A DNA stretch of 64,000 nt from Actinomycetospora callitridis (lineage in GTDB: Bacteria > Actinomycetota > Actinomycetes > Mycobacteriales > Pseudonocardiaceae), in NCBI RefSeq assembly GCF_028737265.1, contig NZ_JAQZAK010000002.1, positions 992,001 to 1,056,000 on the forward strand, read 5' to 3'. Positions within the stretch are counted from its first letter, which is position 1. Every line of letters starts with the position of its first letter. This document shows positions 42,688-51,500 of this stretch, piece by piece. The translations under genes and the position numbers were made by a program. The notes beneath the pieces are model-generated. The model did not search any database. It was not told where the DNA came from and was given only the letters and a program-made list of their open reading frames with translations.

Positions 42688-44534
42688 GACGACTCCTCTC
42701 GGTCGGCGGGCAGCCGCGTCGCGAGCTGCTCGGCGGTCTCCCTCAGTGCGTTGCGGCGGCGCAGGCGGGCCTCGACCTCGGCCTTGCGGCGGGCCACGGC
42801 GCTCTTCTCGCTCGCCAGGTTCTTCTCGTGCTCGGCGAGGCTCGCGGTGAGCCGTTCCTTCTCCGCGGTCAGCGCCTCGGTGATCTGGCGCCCCAGCACC
42901 TCGCGGGCCCCGGCCACCGCCTGCGAGACCACCGGGGGAATCTCGTTGTTCAGCCGGGTCGCGACCTCGCCGAGGTAGCGACGGGCGTCCTCGCGGCTGC
43001 GGGCGCCGCGCTCCTTGCTCCAGCGTCGCCAGCTGAAGAAGCCGACCGCGCCGACGCCGGCCAGGATGCCGATCGGCGGCGCGACCACGAGGGCCACGAG
43101 GTGCCCGAGGCCCATGCCGAGGCCCGCGGCCATGATCCCCTGCTCGGCGAAGCTCGTGCTGCCCGCGCCGCGGGCGGCCTCGGGCAGCTGGGCCAGGCGC
43201 TCGGGCGCGTCCGGCACCACCCCGGTGACGTCGAGCTCGACGCCCTCGAGGTCGGCGAGCAGGGCCTGCCCGAGCGCGGTGAGCTCGCGGCGCAGCAGTG
43301 TGTCGAGCTCGATCCACAGCGCCTGCGCGCGCGGCGGCAGGTCGGTGCCGACCTCGTCGAAGATCCTGTTGTTGCCGACGGCGATGCGGTCGCCGACCTC
43401 CTTGCGCAGGTCCTCGAGGCGCCGGTTGAGCTCGGTGCGCATCCGCTGCTCGAGGCGGGCCGAACGCTCCCCGAGCGTCTGGCGCCATGTCGCGTTCTGC
43501 CCCTGCAGCGCCGTGAGCGCCGCCTTCTCACCCTTCACCAGCTCGGCGAACTCCGGGCTCGGCGAGAGCGACAGCGCCCGCCGCACCTGCAGGGCGGACA
43601 GACGCTTCACCGTCGCCGACGCCTGGTGCAGCAGGTTCGCGAGTCGCAGGCCGTCGGCACCCTCGGCGAGGCCGGCGAGGTGCGCCGAGAGCGGGTCGAT
43701 CCCGCTCGCGGCGCGCTCCTGCGCCGCCTCCTCGAGCTCGCCGTCGGCCTCGGCGGCGAGGGCGTCGGCGACGGCACGGCTCGAGACCCCGAACCACGGG
43801 GCGTCGGCGTAGCGGGGCGCGTGGTGGGCGATGAGCTCGATGTCCCGGGCGCGCACCGCCTCCCAGGACGGGAACTGGTCGATCTTGGTGATGGCGAAGA
43901 CCACGGTCGCGATGCGCTCGGTGGCGCGCTCGAGGAAGGCGAGCTCGGAGGCGGTGATCTCGCTCGACCCGTCGAGGACGAACACCAGCGCGTCGGCGCG
44001 GTTCAGCGTCGCGAGGGTCAGCGCGGCGTGGCCGGCGACGAGACCGCCGACCCCGGGGGTGTCGATCAGCTCGAGACCGCCCTCGAGCAGCGGGGCGGGC
44101 ACGCGGACCTGGACCTGGCTGACGTCCTCGTGCTCCGGGGCGCGGGCGCCGGGGTCGAGCGCGGCGTACTCGGCGATGGCGTCGAGCCCCACCTCGCGGC
44201 CCTCGGGGCCGCCGCCGAGCACCACGGTCGCGCCGTCCGGGCCGTGGCTCACGACGATGTGCACGCAGGTGGCGACGTCGGCGTCGACGGGCAGCAGGCC
44301 CGGGCGCCCGATCAGCGCGTTGATGAGCGAGCTCTTGCCGCGCTTCTTCTCCCCGACGACGACCACCGCGGCGTTCCCGGCCTGAACGCGGGCGACATCG
44401 GCGTCGAGCGCCTCGGCGGCGCCGGCCTCGTCGTCCTCAACCGCGGTTGCGCGGACGTCGGCCACCAGCGCGAGGACCTCGTCGGTCAGCGGGTGGCGGC
44501 CCCGCGTCGTCGTCGCGGGTGGCTGGATGGTCAT
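42684..44534 (-). CDS. Dynamin-family GTPase (IniA-like)
   Basis: A 616-residue large GTPase. G1 is GEKKRGKSS (about residues 61-69), G3 is DTPGVGG (158-164) and G4 is TKID (216-219). Long helical segments follow, and a hydrophobic hairpin near residues 490-530 (GLGMGLGHLVALVVAPPIGI, LAGVGAVGFFSW) could insert into the membrane, then a coiled coil (KERLTASLAEHEKNLASEKS). This is the architecture of bacterial dynamin-like proteins such as IniA, which act on membrane integrity. Overlaps the GrpE-like gene's stop by ATGA. Confidence 0.88.
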   Translation of the reverse strand: MTIQPPATTTRGRHPLTDEVLALVADVRATAVEDDEAGAAEALDADVARVQAGNAAVVVVGEKKRGKSSLINALIGRPGLLPVDADVATCVHIVVSHGPDGATVVLGGGPEGREVGLDAIAEYAALDPGARAPEHEDVSQVQVRVPAPLLEGGLELIDTPGVGGLVAGHAALTLATLNRADALVFVLDGSSEITASELAFLERATERIATVVFAITKIDQFPSWEAVRARDIELIAHHAPRYADAPWFGVSSRAVADALAAEADGELEEAAQERAASGIDPLSAHLAGLAEGADGLRLANLLHQASATVKRLSALQVRRALSLSPSPEFAELVKGEKAALTALQGQNATWRQTLGERSARLEQRMRTELNRRLEDLRKEVGDRIAVGNNRIFDEVGTDLPPRAQALWIELDTLLRRELTALGQALLADLEGVELDVTGVVPDAPERLAQLPEAARGAGSTSFAEQGIMAAGLGMGLGHLVALVVAPPIGILAGVGAVGFFSWRRWSKERGARSREDARRYLGEVATRLNNEIPPVVSQAVAGAREVLGRQITEALTAEKERLTASLAEHEKNLASEKSAVARRKAEVEARLRRRNALRETAEQLATRLPADREESS

Positions 44535-44857
44535 CGGTGGTCTCCGGAGCTGGTCTCCCAGGCGTACACCACGACCTCCGGGCGGCGCAGGACGCTGCCG
44601 TGGTCGAGGTAGCCGGTGCGTGCGGTGCTCGCGACCGTGCGGTCGCGGGCGGGGTCGGTGGTCGGTTCGCGGCCGACGGCGTCGTGGTGGGCCCCGTCGA
44701 AGGGCGCGCCGTCGGGTTCGAGCGGGGTGACCCCCACGTCGGCGAGGCCGCGGTGCAGCCGGTCCCGGAGCCCGGGTCCGGCGGAGCGCAGCCGGTCGGC
44801 GAGGTCGAGGCAGAGCAGGACCAGCGCCGCGCGTTCGTCGTCGAGGGACACCGTCAT
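44531..44857 (-). CDS. GrpE-like protein lacking the long N-terminal helix
   Basis: A 108-residue protein. Residues 35-105 (GLADVGVTPLEPDGAPFDGA, HHDAVGREPTTDPARD, VLRRPEVVVYAW) match the C-terminal beta-domain of GrpE, the part that contacts the Hsp70 nucleotide-binding domain. Only a short N-terminal helix precedes it, so the dimerising coiled coil is reduced. It is probably the nucleotide-exchange partner of the Hsp70-like protein in this module. ATG 44857 was chosen before the conserved helix. Confidence 0.75.
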   Translation of the reverse strand: MTVSLDDERAALVLLCLDLADRLRSAGPGLRDRLHRGLADVGVTPLEPDGAPFDGAHHDAVGREPTTDPARDRTVASTARTGYLDHGSVLRRPEVVVYAWETSSGDHR

Positions 44858-44877
44858 GACCGTCGTCCCTGGGCCGC

Positions 44878-45219
44878 TCAGAAGCCGGCGGGGTCGTGGG
44901 CGGTGGAGTCCGCGGTGCCGTCGCGGTCGGTGTCGACCGCCGCGGTGTCGAAGTCGCCGTCGCCGTCGGTGTCCACGACCATCGTGTCGTAGTAGCCGTC
45001 GCCGTCGGTGTCCACGACGCCGGTCTCGAACGTCCCGTTGTGATCGGTGTCGGTGACCGTCGTGTCGAGGACGCCGTCGCCGTCGGTGTCGCTCGAGACC
45101 GCGTCGACGTTGCCCGCGGCGTCGGTCTCGTAGGTGCCGATCATGGTGCCGGAGGCGTCGTACACGCCGCCGTCGGCGCTGAAGTACATGTCGCCGGAGG
45201 CCCCGGTCGTCCCGCTCAT
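44878..45219 (-). CDS. DxDxDG calcium-binding repeat protein
   Basis: A 113-residue acidic protein built of five or six DTDGDG-type units (SSDTDGDGVLDT, DTDHNGTFETG, DTDGDGYYDTM, DTDGDGDFDTA, DTDRDGTADST). These match EF-hand-loop/thrombospondin type-3 or dockerin-like calcium sites. There is no signal peptide, so it would be cytoplasmic unless exported by another route. It lies inside the kinase/dynamin/Hsp70 module and may act as a calcium-responsive component, which is inference. Confidence 0.75.
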   Translation of the reverse strand: MSGTTGASGDMYFSADGGVYDASGTMIGTYETDAAGNVDAVSSDTDGDGVLDTTVTDTDHNGTFETGVVDTDGDGYYDTMVVDTDGDGDFDTAAVDTDRDGTADSTAHDPAGF

Positions 45220-45326
45220 CGTGTCCGCCCTCGCCCTCGAGGCCCGCCGCCGTGGTGGACCGCTCGTCCCTGTGACGGCGCGGGCCCACCCGGATGTTCC
45301 GGCGACGGCCGACTTTCTCCGGTTTC

Positions 45327-46133
45327 CTACGCGAGCGCGGACCGGGCCGCGGCCGCGAGCGTGCCGACGGTCGCCGTGCGCTCGCCCGGCGTCTTGGCCA
45401 GCGCGCTCGCGACGACCGCGTCGAACCCCGACGGGACGTCCGGGCGCTGTTCCGACGGCCGCGGGATCGGGCTCTCCAGGTGCCCCCGCATCCGCTCGGG
45501 CAGGCTCCGGCCGGGGTAGGGCCGGGCGCCGGTGAGGCAGGTGAAGAGCACGCAGCCGAGGGCGTAGACGTCCTCGCGGTGGTCGGTGGCGCCGCCGCGG
45601 AAGCGTTCGGGTGCTGTGTGGTCCAGCGAGAGGCCGTTGCGGGACACGAGCCCGAAGTCGCCGACGCGGACCTCGGCCGCGGAGGCGTCGGTGAACAGCA
45701 CGTTCGACGGCTTGACGTTGCGGTGCGCGAGCCCGCGCGCGTGGGCGGCGGCCAGCGCGGCCGCGACCTGCTCGACGACGGCCACCGCCCGCTCCGGGGC
45801 GAGGACCTCCTCGCGGGCCAGCACCGCGCCGAGATCCGGGCCGGCGAGCAGGGGCGTCGCGACGAAGAGGCGGCCGCCCGCCTCGCCGTGGTCGAGCACC
45901 GGCAGGACGTGGGGCTCGCGCAGCGTGCGGACGGTGCCGCAGGCCCGGTCGAAGCGGGCGCGGAACTCCCGCTCGGCGGTGTCGGGCGCGAGGAGCTTGA
46001 GGGCGACGACGCGGTCGCGGGCGGTGTCGTGCGCGCGCACCACCTCGCCGGAACGGCCCCGGTGGACGACGTCGGACAGCACGTAGGGCCCGAGGGCGGA
46101 CCGCGGAGGGCCGGCACGCGGCGGCACGCCCAC
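45327..46133 (-). CDS. Protein-kinase-fold protein with HRN instead of HRD (possible pseudokinase)
   Basis: About 268 residues of a Ser/Thr kinase domain without membrane helix or sensor domain. The VAIK-type lysine (VVALKLLA, K46) and DFG (VGDFGLVSR) are present. The catalytic loop reads HRNVKPSN (about 137-144), replacing the catalytic Asp of HRDxKxxN with Asn by a single-base change (AAC for GAC). The glycine loop is also weak (VHRGRSGEVVRA). It probably has little or no kinase activity but may bind ATP or act as a scaffold. The GTG at 46133 follows GGAGG, and a longer frame begins at 46163. Confidence 0.82.
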   Translation of the reverse strand: MGVPPRAGPPRSALGPYVLSDVVHRGRSGEVVRAHDTARDRVVALKLLAPDTAEREFRARFDRACGTVRTLREPHVLPVLDHGEAGGRLFVATPLLAGPDLGAVLAREEVLAPERAVAVVEQVAAALAAAHARGLAHRNVKPSNVLFTDASAAEVRVGDFGLVSRNGLSLDHTAPERFRGGATDHREDVYALGCVLFTCLTGARPYPGRSLPERMRGHLESPIPRPSEQRPDVPSGFDAVVASALAKTPGERTATVGTLAAAARSALA

Positions 46134-46229
46134 GACGACCTCCTCCCGGGACCCGGCGATCACCGGCTCTCCGATCGAGCCTGCCAGGTCGGAGGCTCGT
46201 GTGTGCTATCCGCCGAAGCGACGACCCGT

Positions 46230-46246
46230 CCCCCTATCGGCGTGCT
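46230..46246. repeat. Repeat C, copy 2, between dynamin and kinase-fold genes
   Basis: The 17-mer CCCCCTATCGGCGTGCT is identical (complement) to 51594-51610 inside the helicase gene. Similarity continues into CAGTCGC on one side. Next to it CTGAG-ctcat-CTCAG forms a small inverted repeat directly at the dynamin stop codon. Confidence 0.65.
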
Positions 46247-46250
46247 GAGC

Positions 46251-47753
46251 TCATCTCAGTCGCGCGACGGGCAGGTCGCCGGCGGGGGACGGGCCGGCGA
46301 ACAGGATGTGCTCGCACATCTCGCGGGCGGTGCGGGCGTGACGCTGCAGCACCCGCGACGGGCGGGCCTCGAGCGCACGCCACGCCGGGATCTGGGCGGT
46401 GGCCGCGGCGACCACGGCCTCGCGGTCGGCGCCGGGGTCGAGCCCGAGACGCCGGGCGTCGTCGCTGCCGGTGGCGAGGTCCCGCAGGCGGGCGACGTGT
46501 TCGTCGGCGAGGCGCATCCGCCCGGCCTCGAGGTCGACCAGCGCGGCGGCCAGGTCCACCTGGCGCAGGGCGGGCTCGAGACGCAGCCGGTCGAGCTCGG
46601 ACTGGAGGGAGAGCAGGCTGCGGCGGTCGACCTCGTCGGTGGCGTCCCACCCGAGGTGCTCGAGGGCCGCGATGCCCGCGCTCGCGCGCAGCCGGTCGGC
46701 GCCCGCGACGAACACGGTGTCGATGCGCTCGAGCACCGTCTCGATCCCCGAGCGCCGCGCGAACCCCTCGAGCAGCGCCGGCGTCGCGCGCCGGCCCTCG
46801 TCGAGCAGCTCGAGGCCGACCCGGATGCCGTGCAGGCCGAGCAGCTCGAGCAGCCGCTCGCGGTCCCCGACGTCCACCGGGGCGTCGTCCCAGCCGCGGA
46901 AGCGCTGCACCGTGCGCAGCGCGCGGGTGGTCCGCCCGCGGTCGCCGTCGGCGAGGGAGCGCAGGAGCCGGGCGTCGGCCTCGCCGAAGTCCGGCCCCCG
47001 GGCGGTCTCGGCCAGCAGCCCGGCCACGGGGACGACGTCGGAGAGCACGGCGCGGAGCTCGCGGGCGTAGCGCTGCGCCACCCGGTGCGCGGTCGGCCAG
47101 GGGTCGTCCTCGCCGGACAGGGTGTCGATGCGGCTGAGGACGCCGATCATGTTCGCCGCGCCGAGGCGCAGGCCGCCGGTCCAGCCGCGCACCGCGTCGA
47201 TCGCCTCGACGTCACGCTCGCCGGGGTGCGGCATGAGGTAGACGACGGCGTCGGCGTCGCCGAGGGCACCCAGCGAGTCCGGGTCGAGCCTGCTCAGCGA
47301 GTCGGTGCCCGGGGTGTCGACGATCGTGTGGCGGCTCAGCGCGTCGTTGGGCGTCTCGACGGTGAGGTGGGCGATCCCGGCGACGTCGGAGCCCGCCCCG
47401 GCGACCGTCGCGCCGACGCCGCCCCCGGGGGCGAGCGGCAGCAGCCGGTCGGTGCCGTCGCGGTGGTGCACGCGCAGGCGCGCCTGGTGGGAGTGCCGGA
47501 ACCACGTGACGAGCCGCGTCGTCTCGGTGGCCCCGGTGGCCGCGAGCCGCTCCTGGAGCAGGGCGTTGACCAGCGTCGACTTCCCCGCGTTCATCCGGCC
47601 GCCGACGGCCACGCGGATGCTCGGCTCCCCGAGGCGCGCGACGAGCCCGTCGAGACGCTCGCGCAGCTCCGGGGTACGCAGCCGGTCGCGGGTGCGGGTG
47701 CAGACCGCGATGAGGCGGGAGGTGACCGGGCCGACCGGCCCCGACTCGGTCAT
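46251..47753 (-). CDS. Dynamin-family GTPase (IniC-like)
   Basis: A 500-residue GTPase. G1 is GRMNAGKST (about residues 52-60), G3 is VDTPGTDS (145-152) and G4 is SRID (about 207-210). The remainder is helical with no clear transmembrane hairpin. The pairing of one dynamin with membrane helices and one shorter dynamin parallels iniA/iniC of mycobacteria. ATG 47753 has a GAGGA ribosome site. An in-frame ATG at 47774 lies 4 bases after the sigma-factor stop. Downstream of the ECF sigma gene, so probably in its regulon. Confidence 0.85.
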   Translation of the reverse strand: MTESGPVGPVTSRLIAVCTRTRDRLRTPELRERLDGLVARLGEPSIRVAVGGRMNAGKSTLVNALLQERLAATGATETTRLVTWFRHSHQARLRVHHRDGTDRLLPLAPGGGVGATVAGAGSDVAGIAHLTVETPNDALSRHTIVDTPGTDSLSRLDPDSLGALGDADAVVYLMPHPGERDVEAIDAVRGWTGGLRLGAANMIGVLSRIDTLSGEDDPWPTAHRVAQRYARELRAVLSDVVPVAGLLAETARGPDFGEADARLLRSLADGDRGRTTRALRTVQRFRGWDDAPVDVGDRERLLELLGLHGIRVGLELLDEGRRATPALLEGFARRSGIETVLERIDTVFVAGADRLRASAGIAALEHLGWDATDEVDRRSLLSLQSELDRLRLEPALRQVDLAAALVDLEAGRMRLADEHVARLRDLATGSDDARRLGLDPGADREAVVAAATAQIPAWRALEARPSRVLQRHARTAREMCEHILFAGPSPAGDLPVARLR

Positions 47754-47777
47754 GCCGTCCTCGTCATGCGGCACTCG

Positions 47778-48338
47778 TCATGCGGTCCGGGCGGCGGGAC
47801 GGTCGGTGAGCAGCTCGACGAGGGCCTGGCGACCGCGGGACAGCTGGGACTTGACGGTGTCGATCGGGATCTCGCGCAGCTCCGCGATCTCGGCGTAGGT
47901 GAGGTCGCACAGCTCGCGGAGCACCACGACGGCACGGTACTGCGGGGGCAGCTGGGCCAGGGCGCGGTCGACGTCCATCCGGGCGACGACGGCGCCGTCG
48001 GCGCCCCGGTGCGGCGTCGGCTCGGGCATCGACCCGGCCTCGGTCGGCTCGGGGGTGCGCTTGCGCCTGCGGACCTCGTCGATCGCGGCGTTCGTGGCCA
48101 CCCGGTAGAGCCAGGTGCCGACCGCGGAGCGGCCGTCGAACTCGCCGAGGCGCTTCCAGGCCAGGAGCATCGTCTCCTGGAGCGCCTCCTGGGCGTCCTG
48201 GTCGTGGCAGGTGACGCGCCGGCAGACCGCGTAGAGCCGGGGCCGGTGACGGGTCATGAGCTCGGCGAAGGCGGCCTGGTCGCCGCCCGCGGCGAGCACC
48301 ACCAGCTCGGTGTCCGCCCGCCCGTCCGACACGCTCAC
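47778..48338 (-). CDS. ECF-type RNA polymerase sigma factor
   Basis: A 186-residue group 4 sigma factor. Region 2 is AFAELMTRHRPRLYAVCRRV with QEALQETMLLAWKRLGEFDG and TWLYRVATNAAIDEVRRRKR. Region 4 is LPPQYRAVVVLRELCDLTYA then IAELREIPIDTVKSQLSRGR. No adjacent zinc anti-sigma gene is visible. It heads the minus-strand run of dynamin and kinase-fold genes, so it may direct their transcription. The 227-base space to hrpA contains no convincing promoter match that I can defend. Confidence 0.9.
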   Translation of the reverse strand: MSVSDGRADTELVVLAAGGDQAAFAELMTRHRPRLYAVCRRVTCHDQDAQEALQETMLLAWKRLGEFDGRSAVGTWLYRVATNAAIDEVRRRKRTPEPTEAGSMPEPTPHRGADGAVVARMDVDRALAQLPPQYRAVVVLRELCDLTYAEIAELREIPIDTVKSQLSRGRQALVELLTDRPAARTA

Positions 48339-48565
48339 CGACCCCTCCCGCTCTGATCACCAACGGTGACCACGACGTCGTGCTGCCGCCGCCAGACGTT
48401 ACTGTCCGTCGACCACGCCTGCCATCGCGATCACTCCAACAGCCTAATGATGGTTTCGTTGCGTGACCAGACGGGTCGGGAACACCGGCGCGGCCCCGCG
48501 CGCTGACAATGGGGACAGGGCCGTCTCGTGCCCGGATCCCCACCGCCCGCAGGAGGAGTCCCGCC

Positions 48566-51500
48566 GTGCCCGCCGCGACCGACAGGCAGACCGACGTCGG
48601 CGGCGACCTCGCCGCGCGCGTCGCCGCCCTCGGTACTGCGGACGCCCACCGGTTGCAGCGCCGCCTGCAGGGCGCCGGCCGGATCGACGACGACGGGCGC
48701 CGCGAGAACACGCTGGCGACCATCGGCCGCGACGTCGCCGCCGCCGAGGCGCGCCTCGAGCGCCGCCGGGCGTCGGTCCCCGCCGTCTCCTACCCCGACG
48801 AGCTGCCGATCAGCGGGCGCGTCGACGACATCCGCGCGGCCCTCGAGGCCCACCAGGTGGTCGTCGTGGCCGGCGAGACCGGCTCCGGCAAGACCACGCA
48901 GCTGCCGAAGATGGCGCTCGAGATGGGCCGCGGCGTGCTCGGCACGATCGGCCACACCCAGCCCCGGCGGATCGCGGCGCGCACGGTGGCCGAACGCGTC
49001 GCCGAGGAGCTCGGCACCACCGGCACCGACACCGTCGGCTACCAGGTCCGCTTCACCAGCCGCGCGAGCGAGGACACGCTGGTCAAGCTCATGACCGACG
49101 GCATCCTGCTCGCCGAGATCCAGCAGGACCGGATGCTGCGCCGGTACGACACGCTGATCATCGACGAGGCCCACGAGCGCAGCCTCAACATCGACTTCCT
49201 GCTCGGCTACCTCGCCCAGCTGCTCCCGCGCCGCCCGGACCTCAAGGTCATCATCACCTCGGCGACGATCGACCCGGAACGCTTCTCGCGCCACTTCGGC
49301 GACGCCCCGATCATCGAGGTCTCCGGGCGCACCTACCCCGTCGAGGTCCGGTACCGGCCCCTGGTCGACCCGGACGACCCCGCAGGCGACCAGCGCGACC
49401 AGGTCGACGGCATCGTCGACGCCGTCGACGAGCTCCGCCGGGAAGGTCCGTCGGGCGACGTGCTCGTCTTCCTGTCCGGTGAGCGGGAGATCCGCGACGC
49501 GGCCGACGCCCTGCGCGAGCACGCAGCCCAGGCCCACGTCGAGGACCTCGACGTCCTCCCCCTCTACGCCCGCCTGTCCTCCGCCGAGCAGCACCGCGTC
49601 TTCGAGCCCTCGTCGGGTGGCCGACGACGGGTCGTGCTCGCGACGAACGTCGCGGAGACGTCGCTGACCGTGCCGGGCATCCGCTACGTCGTCGACCCCG
49701 GCCTCGCGCGCATCTCGCGGTACTCGCGGCGGACCAAGGTGCAGCGGCTGCCGATCGAGCCGATCTCGCAGGCGTCGGCCACCCAGCGCGCCGGGCGCTG
49801 CGGGCGCGTCGCCGACGGCATCTGCATCCGCCTCTACGCCGAGGACGACTTCGACGCGCGCCCGGAGTTCACCGACCCGGAGATCCAGCGCACGAACCTC
49901 GCGTCGGTGATCCTGCAGATGGCCGGCGCGAAGCTCGGGCCGGTCGAGGAGTTCCCGTTCGTCGACCCGCCCGAGCGGCTCGCGGTACGCGACGGCGTGC
50001 GACTGCTGACCGAGCTGGGGGCGCTCGTCGACGGCGACGCGACGCGGCTGTCGGAGACCGGGCGACGGCTGGCGCGGCTGCCCGTCGACCCCCGCATCGG
50101 ACGCATGGTGCTCGAGGCCGACAAGCTGGGCTGCCTGCACGAGGTCACGGTCATCGCGGCCGGCCTCTCCGCGCAGGACCCTCGCGAGCGGCCGGCCGAC
50201 AAGACCGACGAGGCCGACACCGCGCACGCCCGGTTCACCGACCCGCGCTCGGACTTCCTGTCCTGGGTGCACCTCTGGGAGCACGTGCGCTCGGGGCGCC
50301 GCGAGCTCTCGTCCAACCAGTTCCGCAAGCGCTGCGGGGCCGAGTTCCTCAACTTCCTGCGCATCCGTGAGTGGCAGGACCTCGCGGCGCAGATCCGCCA
50401 GCTCGGCGACGAGCTGGGGCTCACCCGCAACGAGCCGGGTGCCGAGCTGACCAAGGACCTCGCGGACCGCGTCCACCAGGCCCTGCTCACCGGCCTGCTC
50501 TCCCAGATCGGCCTGGCGCAGGAGCCGCCGAAGGACCCGAAGACCGGGAAGCCGCGGCGTCGGGCGCTCATCGAGTACGAGGGCTCGCGCGGCGCCCGGT
50601 TCGCGATCTGGCCGGGATCGACCGTGGCGAAGCGCCCGCCGACGATGGTCATGGCGGCCGAGCTGGTCGAGACCTCCCGGCTGTGGGCGCGCACGGTGGC
50701 GGGCGTGGACCCGGCGTGGGTCGAGGCCGCGGCGGGCGAGCTCGTCACCCGCACGTACTCCGAGCCGCGCTGGTCGAAGCGGCGCGGCAGCGCCGTGGCC
50801 ACCGAGCGCGTGTCGCTGTTCGGCGTCCCGCTCGCCATGGACCGCACCGTCGACTACGGGCGCATCGACCCCGAGGTGGCCCGCGAGCTCTTCGTGCGCC
50901 ACGCGCTGGTCGAGGGCGACTGGAACACCCGGCACGCGTTCGTCACCCGCAACCGTGAGCGCCTCGAGCAGGTCGCCGAGATGGAGCGCCGCGCCCGCCG
51001 CGAGCTGGTCGTCGACGACGACACGACCTACGCGTTCTACGACGCGCGCGTGCCCGCCGACGTCGTCTCGGTGCGGCACTTCGACCGCTGGTGGCAGAAG
51101 GCCGCCCGCCGCGAGCCGCACCTGCTCGACCTCGACGAGGCGACGCTGCTGGCCGGCGAGGCCCCCAGCACCGAGCAGTACCCGGACACCTGGAACGCGG
51201 GCGGGCTGACCCTGCCGCTGTCCTACGCCTTCGAGCCCGGCGCCGAGACCGACGGCGTCACCGTCAGCGTGCCGCTCGCGGTGCTCGGGCAGGTCCGCGC
51301 CGAGGACCTCGCGTGGCAGGTCCCGGGGCTGCGCGACGAGATGCTCACCTCGCTGGTGCGCTCGCTGCCCAAGAACCTGCGTCGCTCGCTGGTGCCCGCG
51401 CCGGACACCGCCCGCGCGCTCGCGGCCCGGCTGGCCCACGACGGCCGGCCCGCCGCCGACGAGCCCCTGCTGCCGGCCCTGTCCGACGCGGTCCGCCGGC

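Noticed and set aside
45294..48356. A 1020-codon open frame on the plus strand
   Set aside because: Antisense of the kinase-fold, dynamin and sigma-factor genes, whose own frames show clear motifs.
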